This document shows positions 1 to 8,432 of a stretch of DNA of 64,000 bases, one piece after another. The position numbers and the translations under genes are program-made. Source of the DNA: Gimibacter soli (GTDB lineage: Bacteria; Pseudomonadota; Alphaproteobacteria; Sphingomonadales; Kordiimonadaceae); assembly GCF_028463845.1 (NCBI RefSeq), contig NZ_CP116805.1, forward strand, positions 1,860,001 to 1,924,000, read 5' to 3'. The notes under the pieces are model-generated. The model did no database searches. It was not told the origin of the DNA and saw only the letters and a list, made by a program, of their open reading frames with translations. Numbering within the stretch: position 1 is the first letter of the stretch; the number at the start of each line of letters is the position of its first letter.

Positions 1-21
1 CGAAAGGCCGCTGTGAAGCAT

Positions 22-915
22 TCAGCAGCCATCGAAGGCGCGGGCGTTATCCATCAGCATGTCGCCGATGAAATCATACATGGCCCGGATGCGGGCGCTG
101 CGCCGCAGTTCCGAGTGGGCGACAAGCCACAGGTCCATCGAGGCCACAACATAGCCATCGAACAGGCGAATGAGGTTCGGGTCGTCCGCGGCTGTCAGGC
201 AGGATACTGCCCCGATGCCATATCCTTCACGCACGGCGGTGGTGAGGGCGGCAAAACTGTTGGACCGGAAAGCCGCATCGCGGGGCCCGGGCAGCGCATG
301 GCGGATCTTGGCTTTCGAGGCCGCGAGGATCTCGTCATGCGGCAGCACCACGTCATGGTCCCGCAGTTCGGCCAGTCGCTCCGGCTTGCCGCGCCGGTCG
401 ATATAGTCCTGACTGGCGTAATAGCCGTAATTCATTGTCACCGTGCGCTTGGCAATCAGGTCGCCTTGAGTGGGCTGGAACATGCGAAGCGCGATGTCAG
501 CCTCACGGCGCAGGAGATCAGCCGCGCTGTTCGCCACGCTGATATCCACCGTGATGCTGGGATAAAGATCATGGAAGGGGCGCAGCTTCCTTACCAGCCA
601 GTTGGAGCCGACAAGCTCGGCCGCTGACACCACCACGCTGCCCTTCAGCGCGTCGCCCTGACCGGTGATCATGCGTTCGATCGCATAGATATCGTCCTGC
701 ATGTGGCGGGCGCGGTCGATGATGCTTTCGGCAAGTGCGGTCACCTCGAGCCCGTTCCGGGTGCGCAGGAACAGCTCCACCCCCATGCCTTCTTCAAGCG
801 CGATCAGGCGGCGCGACAGGGTCGGCTGGCTGACCCCCAGCTTGCGCGAGGCGGCGGAAAGGCTGCCGGCTTCCGCCATGGCGAGGAAATATTTGAGATC
901 GTCCCAGTTGATCAT
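22..915 (-). CDS. LysR-family transcriptional regulator
   Basis: Likely a DNA-binding regulator of about 297 residues. The N-terminal 60 residues (start MINWDDLKYFLAMAEAGS) form the LysR winged helix-turn-helix, including the SQPTLSRR recognition helix. The rest reads as a periplasmic-binding-protein-like effector domain. I chose the ATG at 915 because the LysR domain normally starts at this point and a GGAG lies just upstream; a longer frame reaches 1065 but adds 50 unrelated residues. It is transcribed away from the exported TPR gene, and the shared region holds inverted repeats, so autoregulation or control of the TPR gene is plausible. The effector is unknown. Confidence 0.9.
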   Translation of the reverse strand: MINWDDLKYFLAMAEAGSLSAASRKLGVSQPTLSRRLIALEEGMGVELFLRTRNGLEVTALAESIIDRARHMQDDIYAIERMITGQGDALKGSVVVSAAELVGSNWLVRKLRPFHDLYPSITVDISVANSAADLLRREADIALRMFQPTQGDLIAKRTVTMNYGYYASQDYIDRRGKPERLAELRDHDVVLPHDEILAASKAKIRHALPGPRDAAFRSNSFAALTTAVREGYGIGAVSCLTAADDPNLIRLFDGYVVASMDLWLVAHSELRRSARIRAMYDFIGDMLMDNARAFDGC

Positions 916-929
916 CGGATGGCTCCGTC

Positions 930-988
930 TTCGAATATTCAATATCGAATACATTACATGCAATATTAGCTGAATGCCATACGCATTC
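930..988. promoter_or_regulatory. Inverted repeats between divergent LysR and TPR genes
   Basis: Two inverted repeats lie in this AT-rich stretch. TTCGA (930-934) pairs with TCGAA (945-949) around an AT-rich centre. GAATGC (972-977) pairs with GCATTC (983-988) across 5 bases. LysR regulators usually bind dyads of roughly 15-17 bases near divergent promoters, so these are candidate operators. That reading is inference from position and symmetry only. Confidence 0.45.
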
Positions 989-1106
989 GAATGGTGTAGA
1001 AAACTCCTCAAGGCGGCATCAGACCGCAGCCCGAGAATGACAGCCTGCCTGGGGCATCCAGGCAAACCCGGCCCTGAAAGCGGGGCCAGCAGCGAGGAGT
1101 AGTAAG

Positions 1107-1601
1107 ATGATCAAGTATGTGAACAAGAAGATGGCAAGTCTGGCCGGTGCGGCCCTGATCGTTGCCACGATGGGACTTGGTGGCGCCGCCAATGCGCAGA
1201 CCTTCTATGGATATAACGACCCCAACCTGAAGGCCGGCATGGAAGCGATCACCGAAGGAAACCTGGAAACGGCGTCCGAATATCTGGCCAAGGCGGCCCG
1301 GTCGATCAATGGCGGTGAACGCCAGCAGATTGCCTATAGCAACCTCTGCGCGGTTGACTTGGCCCTTGGCCGGCTCGATAGCGCCAAGGATGCCTGCGAT
1401 ACGGCGATCCGCTTTGACAAACGCGACTGGCGGGCTTTCGTGAACCGCGGCCACCTCAATCGCCTCTCTGGCGACACGGACGCCGCGCTTGCCGATTACC
1501 GCCGTGCCGCGAAACTGAATCCGGAAAGTGAACTGGCGGGCCGTGTGCTTGCCCGGATGGAAACATCCCTCCAGAGCAAACAGCTCGCCAGCAACGACTG
1601 A
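1107..1601 (+). CDS. Exported tetratricopeptide-repeat protein
   Basis: A 164-residue protein. A signal peptide (residues 1-31: lysine-rich start, hydrophobic core, cleavage after AANA before Q) should send it to the periplasm. The mature part is helical, with one or two TPR units (for example around WRAFVNRGHLNRLSGDTDAALADY and the following helix). TPR folds bind other proteins; no enzyme motif is visible, so the partner is unknown. AGGAG at 1095-1099 supports the ATG. The gene is divergent from the LysR gene and ends before a strong terminator, so it is probably monocistronic. Confidence 0.8.
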   Translation: MIKYVNKKMASLAGAALIVATMGLGGAANAQTFYGYNDPNLKAGMEAITEGNLETASEYLAKAARSINGGERQQIAYSNLCAVDLALGRLDSAKDACDTAIRFDKRDWRAFVNRGHLNRLSGDTDAALADYRRAAKLNPESELAGRVLARMETSLQSKQLASND

Positions 1602-1648
1602 CCGGCCGTGATGCCGGACACGTCTTCCCCGACCCCGGCATTTCTTCA

Positions 1649-1688
1649 GGCGGGTGGCAAGCTCCCTTTGCCACCCGCCACTTTATTG
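1649..1688 (+). terminator. Rho-independent terminator after the TPR gene
   Basis: A 12-bp GC-rich stem, GGCGGGTGGCAA (1649-1660) with TTGCCACCCGCC (1668-1679), closes a 7-base loop. It is followed by a T-rich run (actttatt). It should end transcription of the TPR gene. Confidence 0.85.
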
Positions 1689-1692
1689 CCGA

Positions 1693-1721
1693 TTGGCGGC
1701 AGCCCCCGGATTTGCTAGACT
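1693..1721 (+). promoter_or_regulatory. Candidate sigma70 promoter of the EF-G-like gene
   Basis: TTGGCG (1693-1698) and TAGACT (1716-1721) are separated by 17 bases, and a TGn extension precedes the -10 box. Initiation near 1728 would give a leader of about 125 bases before the EF-G-like start. It is a match to consensus by eye only. Confidence 0.45.
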
Positions 1722-1852
1722 GCAGGCGTCCGCTCAAAAGAACAAACATCGCCTTTTCGTCAGCCGGCCAGCAGGCCCGGCCACGGGTTTGCTGCGCGCA
1801 TTTCCAATCAAGGAGAGCGGCCACATGCCCGGCCGCCGGGACGGAGGTTCAA

Positions 1853-3865
1853 ATGACAAAAGGCAAAGAGGTTGGCCCGCGGGTGGTGGCACTCGTGGGC
1901 CCCAGTGCGAGCGGCAAGACAACGCTCCTCGAAAATCTGCTGTTCATGTCCGGAACAACCCGCCGCCAGGCCAATGGCGAGCGGGTTTTTGGTGACGACG
2001 GGCCGGATGCCCGTGAGCTCGGTATCGGGACCGAACTCAATATTGCCGCCATGCGCTGGATGGATGATGATTATGTCTTTCTCGATTGCCCCGGCTCGGT
2101 CGAGTTCGCACAGGAAGCCCGCTATGCGGTGCACGGCGCCGACCTCGCCATCGTGGTGGCGGAGCCCGAGCCCGAGAAGATCCTGATCCTCGGGCCGCTT
2201 CTTCATATGCTTGAGGAAGAAGGCATCCCGCACATGCTGTTCATCAACAAGATCGACCGGGCGGCCGGCAGCGTGCATGACCTTGCCGCCGCCCTTGATC
2301 GGGTCAGTGCCGTGCCCGCTGTGCTGCGGCATGTGCCGATCCGCGAAAACGGTGCGGTGACCGGTTTTGTCGATCTCGCCGCCGAGCGCGCGTGGGAGTA
2401 TAGGAGCAACGACCGCAGCCGCCCCATCGACATGCCAACAAGCATCGCCGAGCAGGTGAAGGACGACCGCTTCCACATGCTGGAAACGATCGCCGACTTC
2501 CATGACGAGCTGATGGAAGAGCTGCTCGAAGACGTGAAGCCGCCTTCAGCCGAGGTTTATGCCGATCTTTCGGCCGATCTGTCCGAAGGGCGGATCATGC
2601 CGGTGATGATGGGCAGCGGCCTGATGAGCCATGGCCTGAAACGCCTGATGAAGGCGGTCCGGCACGAAGCGCCGGGCTTCAAGCCTGCCCGTGCGCGTTT
2701 GGCCGCGGGGCCTTCGGTGCCGCTCAGTGCCTATGTGATGAAGACGCGTATCCTGCCGCACATGGGCCGTATGTCCATCTCCCGCGTGATCGACGGGCCG
2801 ATCAGGGACGGAGACATGATCGGCGAGCATCGCGTTTCCGGGCTTTACCGGATGGTCGGCGCGGAATTCATGAAGGTGTCCGGTGTGGAAGCCGGCGATG
2901 TGGCAGCGCTCCAGCGGCTGGAAGGTGTCACCACAGGCCAGACGCTTGGCCGGCCGGCGGTGGCAGGCCCGGAAAGGCTGCAGCCGGTTTACGCGATGGC
3001 AATTTCCGTCAGCGACCGCAAGGAAGAGGCGAAGATGTCGGAATCCCTCGCCAAGCTGATCGCCGAAGACCCGGCCCTTGCGCTTGAAAACCTGCAGGAC
3101 ACGGGCGAGCTCGTGCTTTCCGGCCAAGGGGAAATCCACATGCGGGCGGCGCGCATCCGCCTGAAGGAGCGTTTCGGGATCGATGTGGCGATGGCCATGC
3201 CGCAGGTGCCCTACAAGGAAACCATCCGTTCGAGCACCACGCACCATGCCCGCTACAAGAAGCAGACGGGTGGCCATGGCCAGTTCGGCGATGTGGTGAT
3301 CGAGGTGCGCCCGCAGGCACCGGGCACCGGCTTTGCCTTTGACGAGAAGATCACCGGCGGCGCCATCCCGCGCCAATATATATCGAGCGTGGAGGCTGGT
3401 GTGCGCGAAAGCCTTGTGCATGGCCCGCTTGGTTTCCCGGTCGTCGATGTTTTGGTGACGCTGACGGACGGCTCGTTCCACACGGTCGACAGTTCGGATA
3501 TGGCCTTCAAGATGGCGGGGCGCATGGCTATCTCGCAGGCCTTACCGACCTGCCAGCCGGTGCTGCTGGAACCCATCGAGAAGGTCACCGTCTTCGTGCC
3601 GTCAGACTATACGGCCAAGGTGACAAGCCTTGTGTCCTCCCGCCGTGGGCAAATCCTGAATTTCGATGCGCGTCCCGGCTGGCCGGGGTGGGATCAGGTG
3701 GATGCCCATATCCCGAAGGCCGACATGCAAGACCTGATCATCGAGCTGCGGTCCCTGACGCAGGGCTCCGGCACGTTCCGGCATGGCTTCGATCACCTGA
3801 CCGAACTGACGGGCAAGCTGAAGGACAAGGTGTTGAGCGCGGCGAAGGAGCGTACCGCGCACTAG
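1853..3865 (+). CDS. Elongation factor G-like GTPase (EF-G paralogue)
   Basis: A translational GTPase of 670 residues with the domain order of EF-G: GTP-binding domain, domain II, then domains III-V (the segment near GGHGQFGDVVIEVRPQ is domain IV). The P-loop GPSASGKT (16-23) and NKID (132-135) are intact. The G3 motif reads DCPGS (78-82), where canonical EF-G has DTPGH, so the catalytic histidine is a serine; switch I is also divergent. Alphaproteobacteria often carry such a second EF-G-like protein, whose role is not established. The ATG at 1853 follows ACGGAGG; the frame is open further upstream but without a ribosome site. It ends tail-to-tail over mnmC with 4 shared bases. Confidence 0.85.
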   Translation: MTKGKEVGPRVVALVGPSASGKTTLLENLLFMSGTTRRQANGERVFGDDGPDARELGIGTELNIAAMRWMDDDYVFLDCPGSVEFAQEARYAVHGADLAIVVAEPEPEKILILGPLLHMLEEEGIPHMLFINKIDRAAGSVHDLAAALDRVSAVPAVLRHVPIRENGAVTGFVDLAAERAWEYRSNDRSRPIDMPTSIAEQVKDDRFHMLETIADFHDELMEELLEDVKPPSAEVYADLSADLSEGRIMPVMMGSGLMSHGLKRLMKAVRHEAPGFKPARARLAAGPSVPLSAYVMKTRILPHMGRMSISRVIDGPIRDGDMIGEHRVSGLYRMVGAEFMKVSGVEAGDVAALQRLEGVTTGQTLGRPAVAGPERLQPVYAMAISVSDRKEEAKMSESLAKLIAEDPALALENLQDTGELVLSGQGEIHMRAARIRLKERFGIDVAMAMPQVPYKETIRSSTTHHARYKKQTGGHGQFGDVVIEVRPQAPGTGFAFDEKITGGAIPRQYISSVEAGVRESLVHGPLGFPVVDVLVTLTDGSFHTVDSSDMAFKMAGRMAISQALPTCQPVLLEPIEKVTVFVPSDYTAKVTSLVSSRRGQILNFDARPGWPGWDQVDAHIPKADMQDLIIELRSLTQGSGTFRHGFDHLTELTGKLKDKVLSAAKERTAH

Positions 3866-5793
3866 GTGCGGCGAATGATCTGGCGGATCAGGTGGCGGGC
3901 CGGGTGTATCCGGGCGATCTGGTCCGCCGGCAGGGGCAGCGGGTCGCCACCAATCATCGCGGCCAGATAGCGCGCGGCAAGGGGGCCATACTGGAAGCCC
4001 TTGGACCCGAGGCCCGTCAGGAGAAACAGTCCCGGCTGCAACGGCGCGGGGCCAAGCGCCGTTGTGTTCGCATCATGGGCGAGCGGCGCAAACTGCCGTT
4101 CCATGGCAGCCCAGTCGGGCACCGGTCCGGCGTAGGGCATATGGTCCGGCACGGTGGCGCGTAGGCCGGTCCATGAGCGCGTATTGGTGCCTGCGTCAAC
4201 CGGCAGCCCAGCCTCGGCGGCGGTTTGCAATATAGCGGTGCGGTCGGCATCGCGCGGCGGTGCTGCCTCTCGCGCGTCGGCATCCAGCCGTTCGAACGAT
4301 GACCCGAGCGTCCGTTCACCGCCAATCGCGGCAGTCAGGTAGCCGCCGAAGGTGAGGCTGTGTGCTGGCGCACCCTTCAATACTTCATCCGCAACAATCT
4401 CGATCTGGCCGCGATTGGGGCGCAGGTCGAGCGCGTGCGCGCCAAGGATATCGCCGCTCGCGGGGCCGGCGGCCACGACGATTGTTTCGGCCTCGGTGAT
4501 GACACTGCCGTCCGTACCGATCAGGTGCCAGCCGGTGGCGGTCCGCTCCAGACATTCGACTTTTGCCTCAATGCGGGAAACGCCGTCGGTAAGGCGGGCG
4601 AGCAGGGATATGGCATCCACGCTGCCTCCCTCGGTGAACGTCAGGCCACCAGCTTCATTGATGCTGATCCGGTCGTGACCCCAGTTGAGGTGCGCCTGAA
4701 GGGTGGCTAGCCGGTCTTTGGCGGCTGCGTCGGTTGGCAGCAGTTCGGTGCCGCGCACCTTTGCCATGCAGGCGATGATATCCGGGTCGCTGACGGCTGC
4801 GAGGAAGGCGGCGGCCATGAAGCGCGAAGCGGGGCTGTCCTCAAGCGGCAGTTTGGGGGCGATGATGGCGGCGGGCAGGGCAGAGGCAGCAGGTGTGGCG
4901 GGGTCGGTAACCAGCGTCACATCACGGCCACGCGCTTTCAGATCGCGGGCGAGGAAGGCCCCGGCGACACCGCCCCCGATGATGGTGATCCGGCTGTCGC
5001 GCCGCGCGGCGGGCAGGCTCACCCATTCGGGGACTTGCACTTCCGATGGCGTCAGTGGTGCTGGTGCGATGGCGGTGCCAAGCAAACGGTCACGCTTGCG
5101 GCCGTATCCCTTGCCTTTGATCACCTCAAACCCGCGTGCCTGCAAGGCCCGCTTCACCACGCCTGCGGCGGTGAAGGTGGCGAAGCGGGTGCCGGGGTGC
5201 GAAAGTCGCGCGATCTGGTCGATCACCGCGTCCGACCACATAGCGGGGTTCTTGGCAGGCGCGAAGCCATCCAGGAACCATGCGTCCACATCGGCCTGCA
5301 GGGCCTGAAAGCTTGGCACCACATCGCCGAACAGCAGCAGAAGGCGCAGGCGGCCACCTTCGAACCGGCGTTCGTGGAAGCCGGGGGCAGGCGCAGGCCA
5401 TGCCTCGATCAGGTGCGGTGACAGGTCTGCGATTTCCGGGAAAGTCCGGTGCGCCTCCGCAAGGGCGCGGCGCGACAGGGGATAGCCTTCCACCGAGATG
5501 AAGGTGAGGTCGCAGGGGCGTCCCGCCGCAATCCAGGCCTTCCATGTGGCAAGAAAATTGAGCCCAGTGCCGAAGCCCGTTTCGGCGATCACGAACCGGT
5601 CGCGCCCGGTCCATGCTTCGGGCAGGCCCGTGCCGCCCAGAAACACATAATCGGTTTCGGCCAGGCCATCGTCCGCCGAATAATAGACATCATCGAATCC
5701 GGGCGCGACCGGCGCCTTGCCGCGCCAGCTGATCGCATCGTCCGCGATGGGGGACAGGGTTTGTCCACCATTGGATGTGTTCTTTTCAATCAT
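3862..5793 (-). CDS. mnmC: Bifunctional tRNA mnm5s2U34 biosynthesis enzyme MnmC
   Basis: A 643-residue fusion that finishes the wobble-uridine modification mnm5s2U in certain tRNAs. The N-terminal part (about 1-240) is the SAM-dependent methyltransferase, with [10 protein letters not shown] (71-80) and the family segment [13 protein letters not shown] (174-186). The C-terminal part starts with the FAD-binding glycine motif IIGGGVAG (271-278) and is the oxidoreductase that removes the carboxymethyl group. Length matches the full-length bifunctional family. It converges on the EF-G-like gene with a 4-base overlap, and lies divergent from the carbonic anhydrase gene across 99 bases. Confidence 0.93.
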   Translation of the reverse strand: MIEKNTSNGGQTLSPIADDAISWRGKAPVAPGFDDVYYSADDGLAETDYVFLGGTGLPEAWTGRDRFVIAETGFGTGLNFLATWKAWIAAGRPCDLTFISVEGYPLSRRALAEAHRTFPEIADLSPHLIEAWPAPAPGFHERRFEGGRLRLLLLFGDVVPSFQALQADVDAWFLDGFAPAKNPAMWSDAVIDQIARLSHPGTRFATFTAAGVVKRALQARGFEVIKGKGYGRKRDRLLGTAIAPAPLTPSEVQVPEWVSLPAARRDSRITIIGGGVAGAFLARDLKARGRDVTLVTDPATPAASALPAAIIAPKLPLEDSPASRFMAAAFLAAVSDPDIIACMAKVRGTELLPTDAAAKDRLATLQAHLNWGHDRISINEAGGLTFTEGGSVDAISLLARLTDGVSRIEAKVECLERTATGWHLIGTDGSVITEAETIVVAAGPASGDILGAHALDLRPNRGQIEIVADEVLKGAPAHSLTFGGYLTAAIGGERTLGSSFERLDADAREAAPPRDADRTAILQTAAEAGLPVDAGTNTRSWTGLRATVPDHMPYAGPVPDWAAMERQFAPLAHDANTTALGPAPLQPGLFLLTGLGSKGFQYGPLAARYLAAMIGGDPLPLPADQIARIHPARHLIRQIIRRT

Positions 5794-5892
5794 GGGGCCT
5801 TCTTAACGGTTCGCCGGGCTGCTGTCTCCGCCTTTTGTTTGACCGGAATGGTGTTACGATCTAAGGAAACCGCGCAATCGAGGGGGATTCTC

Positions 5893-6450
5893 ATGATTTA
5901 TGCACTGGACGGGGTTCGGCCCCGGTTCGAGGACGACAGCGTCTGGGTGGCACCCAATGCTGCCGTCATCGGCAATGTCTGGCTCGGCAAGGACGCCAGC
6001 GTCTGGTTCGGGGTGACCGTACGCGGCGACACCGAGGAAATCCGCATCGGCGAAGGCACCAATGTGCAGGATGGGTCGGTACTGCATGCCGACCCCGGCA
6101 AGCCGCTTGTCATCGGCAAGGGCGTGACGGTTGGTCACAAGGTGATGCTGCATGGCTGCGAGATCGGCGACGATACTTTGATCGGTATGGGTGCGACGAT
6201 TTTGAACGGCGCCCGAATCGGGGCAGGGTCGATTGTTGGCGCCGGCGCGCTGATCACGGAAGGAAAAGAGTTCCCCGAAGGCTCGCTTATAATTGGTGCA
6301 CCTGCACGCGTAGCGCGTACGCTCGGCGAGGCAGAACGCAAGATGCTCCAGCTTTCTTCGCTACATTATGTTGAAAATGCTCGCAGATTTTCACAGAGTC
6401 TTGAAGAAGCCGACGCTGAAATACTTGCAGACGGCACCGTTTCCGGTTGA
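5893..6450 (+). CDS. Gamma-class carbonic anhydrase family protein
   Basis: A left-handed beta-helix protein of 185 residues with hexapeptide-type repeats (for example [21 protein letters not shown]). The three histidines that bind metal in the Cam/CaiE/PaaY group are present: His65 in SVLHADPG, and His82 and His87 in GHKVMLHG. It may interconvert CO2 and bicarbonate, but many members have no proven activity. The ATG follows GAGGGGG; open sequence upstream is antisense to mnmC and is not part of the protein. It is followed after 39 bases by the DUF2336 gene. Confidence 0.88.
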   Translation: MIYALDGVRPRFEDDSVWVAPNAAVIGNVWLGKDASVWFGVTVRGDTEEIRIGEGTNVQDGSVLHADPGKPLVIGKGVTVGHKVMLHGCEIGDDTLIGMGATILNGARIGAGSIVGAGALITEGKEFPEGSLIIGAPARVARTLGEAERKMLQLSSLHYVENARRFSQSLEEADAEILADGTVSG

Positions 6451-6489
6451 ATATCGCCAAACGGGCGGCTGGCAGGTCGAAAAAGAATT

Positions 6490-7455
6490 ATGGTGTCCAT
6501 GAACCAGGACTTGATCAGTATTGAAGAGCTTCAGCAGGTTAACCTCGCTGGCCGGGTCGAGATCGCCCAGAAGGTCGGGCACCTTATTGCCAAGCGGCAC
6601 GACTATCCCGACTATGAAGCTGCACTCGAACTGGCCCGGCTGCTGGTTGAGGATCTGGCGATTTCCGTGCGGGAAGCTCTTTCGAAGGAACTGCGCCACT
6701 GCAGCTTTCTGCCGCGCGATATCATGTGCAAGATTGCCAAGGATATCGAACAGGTTTCCACACCCTTCCTGATTGCCAGCAAGGCGCTGGATGAGAAGGC
6801 GCTCGAAGCCCTGATCCGCGACGGCAGCGATGGCACGCACAGCGCCATCGCCCAGCGCAGCGAACTGCCGGAAATGATCGCCTTCGCCCTTTGCTCGCTG
6901 GCTGGCGTCCGCGCCCTTGAAAAACTTGCTGACAACGAGACCGCGACGATGTCGGAGCGGTCCTTCAATACGGCGATCGACCGTTTCCCTGAAGAACGTA
7001 CCCTGATGGAAAAGCTGGCGGCGCGTGCTGATCTGCCGGTTTCCCTCGTTGAACGGCTGATTTCGAAGGTTTCAAGTTCATACGGCGAATATCTGACCGA
7101 CAAGTTCAGCCTGGCGTCCGATTATTCTTCCTACCTCATCTCGATGGCCAACCGTCAGGTCTTTACCAAGGCGCTGGATAGTGCCCCGACGACCGAGATC
7201 GAAAATTACCTGCGGCAGCTGAAGGCAGTGGGCGGCATCACGTCCGACATTCTTCTCAACTATCTGCAGAATGCGAACCTCCGCCTCTTTATCGCGGCGG
7301 TAGCGGTATTGATCGATGCGTCGCCTGCAGCGCTGCACAAACGGCTTACCGAGGGCGAGGAGCCGAGCAAGGTGCTGGCACGCGTGCTCGAAAGCGCCGG
7401 TTTCTCGCGCGCCGTCATCCGCGTCCTTCTGATCGCATACGAACGCCACCAGTAG
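6490..7455 (+). CDS. DUF2336 domain-containing protein
   Basis: A soluble, almost entirely helical protein of 321 residues that resembles the alphaproteobacterial DUF2336 (COG5330) family. Repeating helical blocks such as KALDEKALEALIRDGSDGTHSAIAQRSELPEMIAFAL look HEAT-like. The family has no established biochemical activity. The start is uncertain: ATG at 6490 or 6499, neither with a strong ribosome site. It precedes the Fnr regulator, separated by a 20-base perfect palindrome. Confidence 0.75.
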   Translation: MVSMNQDLISIEELQQVNLAGRVEIAQKVGHLIAKRHDYPDYEAALELARLLVEDLAISVREALSKELRHCSFLPRDIMCKIAKDIEQVSTPFLIASKALDEKALEALIRDGSDGTHSAIAQRSELPEMIAFALCSLAGVRALEKLADNETATMSERSFNTAIDRFPEERTLMEKLAARADLPVSLVERLISKVSSSYGEYLTDKFSLASDYSSYLISMANRQVFTKALDSAPTTEIENYLRQLKAVGGITSDILLNYLQNANLRLFIAAVAVLIDASPAALHKRLTEGEEPSKVLARVLESAGFSRAVIRVLLIAYERHQ

Positions 7456-7479
7456 TTCTGATGCACGTTTCCGGTGTGT

Positions 7480-7499
7480 GGCAAAAGCGCGCTTTTGCC
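7480..7499. promoter_or_regulatory. 20-base perfect palindrome upstream of fnr-like gene
   Basis: GGCAAAAGCGCGCTTTTGCC is fully self-complementary. It lies 24 bases after the DUF2336 stop and 65 bases before the preferred Fnr start. There is no T-run, so a repressor or activator operator fits better than a terminator, though a 3'-end hairpin for the upstream mRNA is possible. Its presence also argues against a start of the Fnr gene at 7478. Confidence 0.5.
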
Positions 7500-7564
7500 C
7501 GAAATGTGTTTTATTTCAAGGTGAACCCGGATACATTGAGACCAGCGAACAGGGGAAGTTCGAA

Positions 7565-8299
7565 ATGGTTTCTATCGGTGTCAGGGGGGGCGGTTATGGC
7601 CCCTCGCGCTGTCTTCAATGTGATGCCCGGCTGCGGCAGCTTTGCGCTGGTCTGCCCGATGAATTCATGCCTGCGCTCAACGCCATTTCGACATCACTGA
7701 AAGTCTCCAAGGGCGAAACCCTCTTTCTGGAAGGGGATGATGCTCGCCATGCCTTCAATGTGGTCAATGGCCACCTGCGGCTCGCGCGTGTCGGTATCGA
7801 TGGGCGCCGGCAGGTGATGGGTTTTGTCTCGACCGGGGATTTCGTTGGCCACACCCGCAAGGAAGCCTACACGATTTCCGCCGAGGCACTGACGGACGTT
7901 ACCGTTTGCCGGTTTGACCGGGGTGCCTTTGAAGACCTGCTTGTCCGGTTCCCGATGTTCGAGCGCGAATTCCACAAGCTGACTGCCGGCATGCTGGATG
8001 ACATGCAGGATCAGCTTTTCACCCTCGGTCGCAAGAATGCGCTGGAACGGGTGGCATCCTTCCTTCTGGCCTTTGTCGAGCGTCAGGAGGAAATCCAGTG
8101 CAGCGGCCACGAACTGTGGCTGCCGATGACCCGCGCCGACATTGCCGATTTCCTGGGCCTCACGCTGGAAACCGTGTCGCGTGCTTTTTCCCGCCTCAAG
8201 AATGATGGCATCCTGGAAATCGAGCAGGCCCACACGATCCGCATCCTCGACCGCGAAGGCCTGACCGATCTGGCCTCGGGCGATGCCGAAACCGTCTGA
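7565..8299 (+). CDS. Crp/Fnr-family oxygen-responsive regulator (FnrN/FnrL-like)
   Basis: A 244-residue regulator with a cyclic-nucleotide-fold sensor (about 35-150) and a C-terminal winged helix. Cysteines at 16, 19 and 27 (CxxCx7C) plus Cys115 match the ligands of an oxygen-labile [4Fe-4S] cluster in alphaproteobacterial FnrN/FnrL. The recognition helix reads ETVSR (202-206); Glu, Ser and Arg at these places in E. coli FNR read TTGAT half-sites. So it most likely activates genes under low oxygen. I chose ATG 7565 because AGGGGAAG (7551-7558) precedes it; a longer frame from 7478 would translate a palindrome. No terminator follows directly; a structured non-coding region does. Confidence 0.88.
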   Translation: MVSIGVRGGGYGPSRCLQCDARLRQLCAGLPDEFMPALNAISTSLKVSKGETLFLEGDDARHAFNVVNGHLRLARVGIDGRRQVMGFVSTGDFVGHTRKEAYTISAEALTDVTVCRFDRGAFEDLLVRFPMFEREFHKLTAGMLDDMQDQLFTLGRKNALERVASFLLAFVERQEEIQCSGHELWLPMTRADIADFLGLTLETVSRAFSRLKNDGILEIEQAHTIRILDREGLTDLASGDAETV

Positions 8300-8337
8300 G
8301 CGGTTTTCCTTCTGAATTTCTGTACCAAAATAGAACA

Positions 8338-8382
8338 TGTTTCATTTTGAAACACAATTGCTGCGCAGCATCTGTTTCAAAA
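8338..8382. promoter_or_regulatory. Nested palindromes with TGTTTCA half-sites
   Basis: Three copies of one half-site alternate in direction. TGTTTCA (8338-8344) and TGAAACA (8348-8354) form a 17-base palindrome. TTTTGAAACA (8345-8354) also pairs exactly with TGTTTCAAAA (8373-8382). The second pair encloses a self-complementary 12-mer, TGCTGCGCAGCA (8359-8370). It sits upstream of a likely promoter and does not resemble the FNR site TTGAT-N4-ATCAA. Likely the binding site of an unidentified regulator. Confidence 0.55.
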
Positions 8383-8397
8383 CGGGATGTCTATTTG

Positions 8398-8426
8398 TTG
8401 AAAATATCTAACATACTGAAATTAAA
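8398..8426 (+). promoter_or_regulatory. Candidate promoter of the structured RNA
   Basis: TTGAAA (8398-8403) and ATTAAA (8421-8426) are 17 bases apart in an AT-rich stretch. Transcription would begin near 8433, a few bases before the first stable hairpin. The palindromes at 8338-8382 lie just upstream, where an activator or repressor would act. Confidence 0.5.
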
Positions 8427-8432
8427 CGATTA

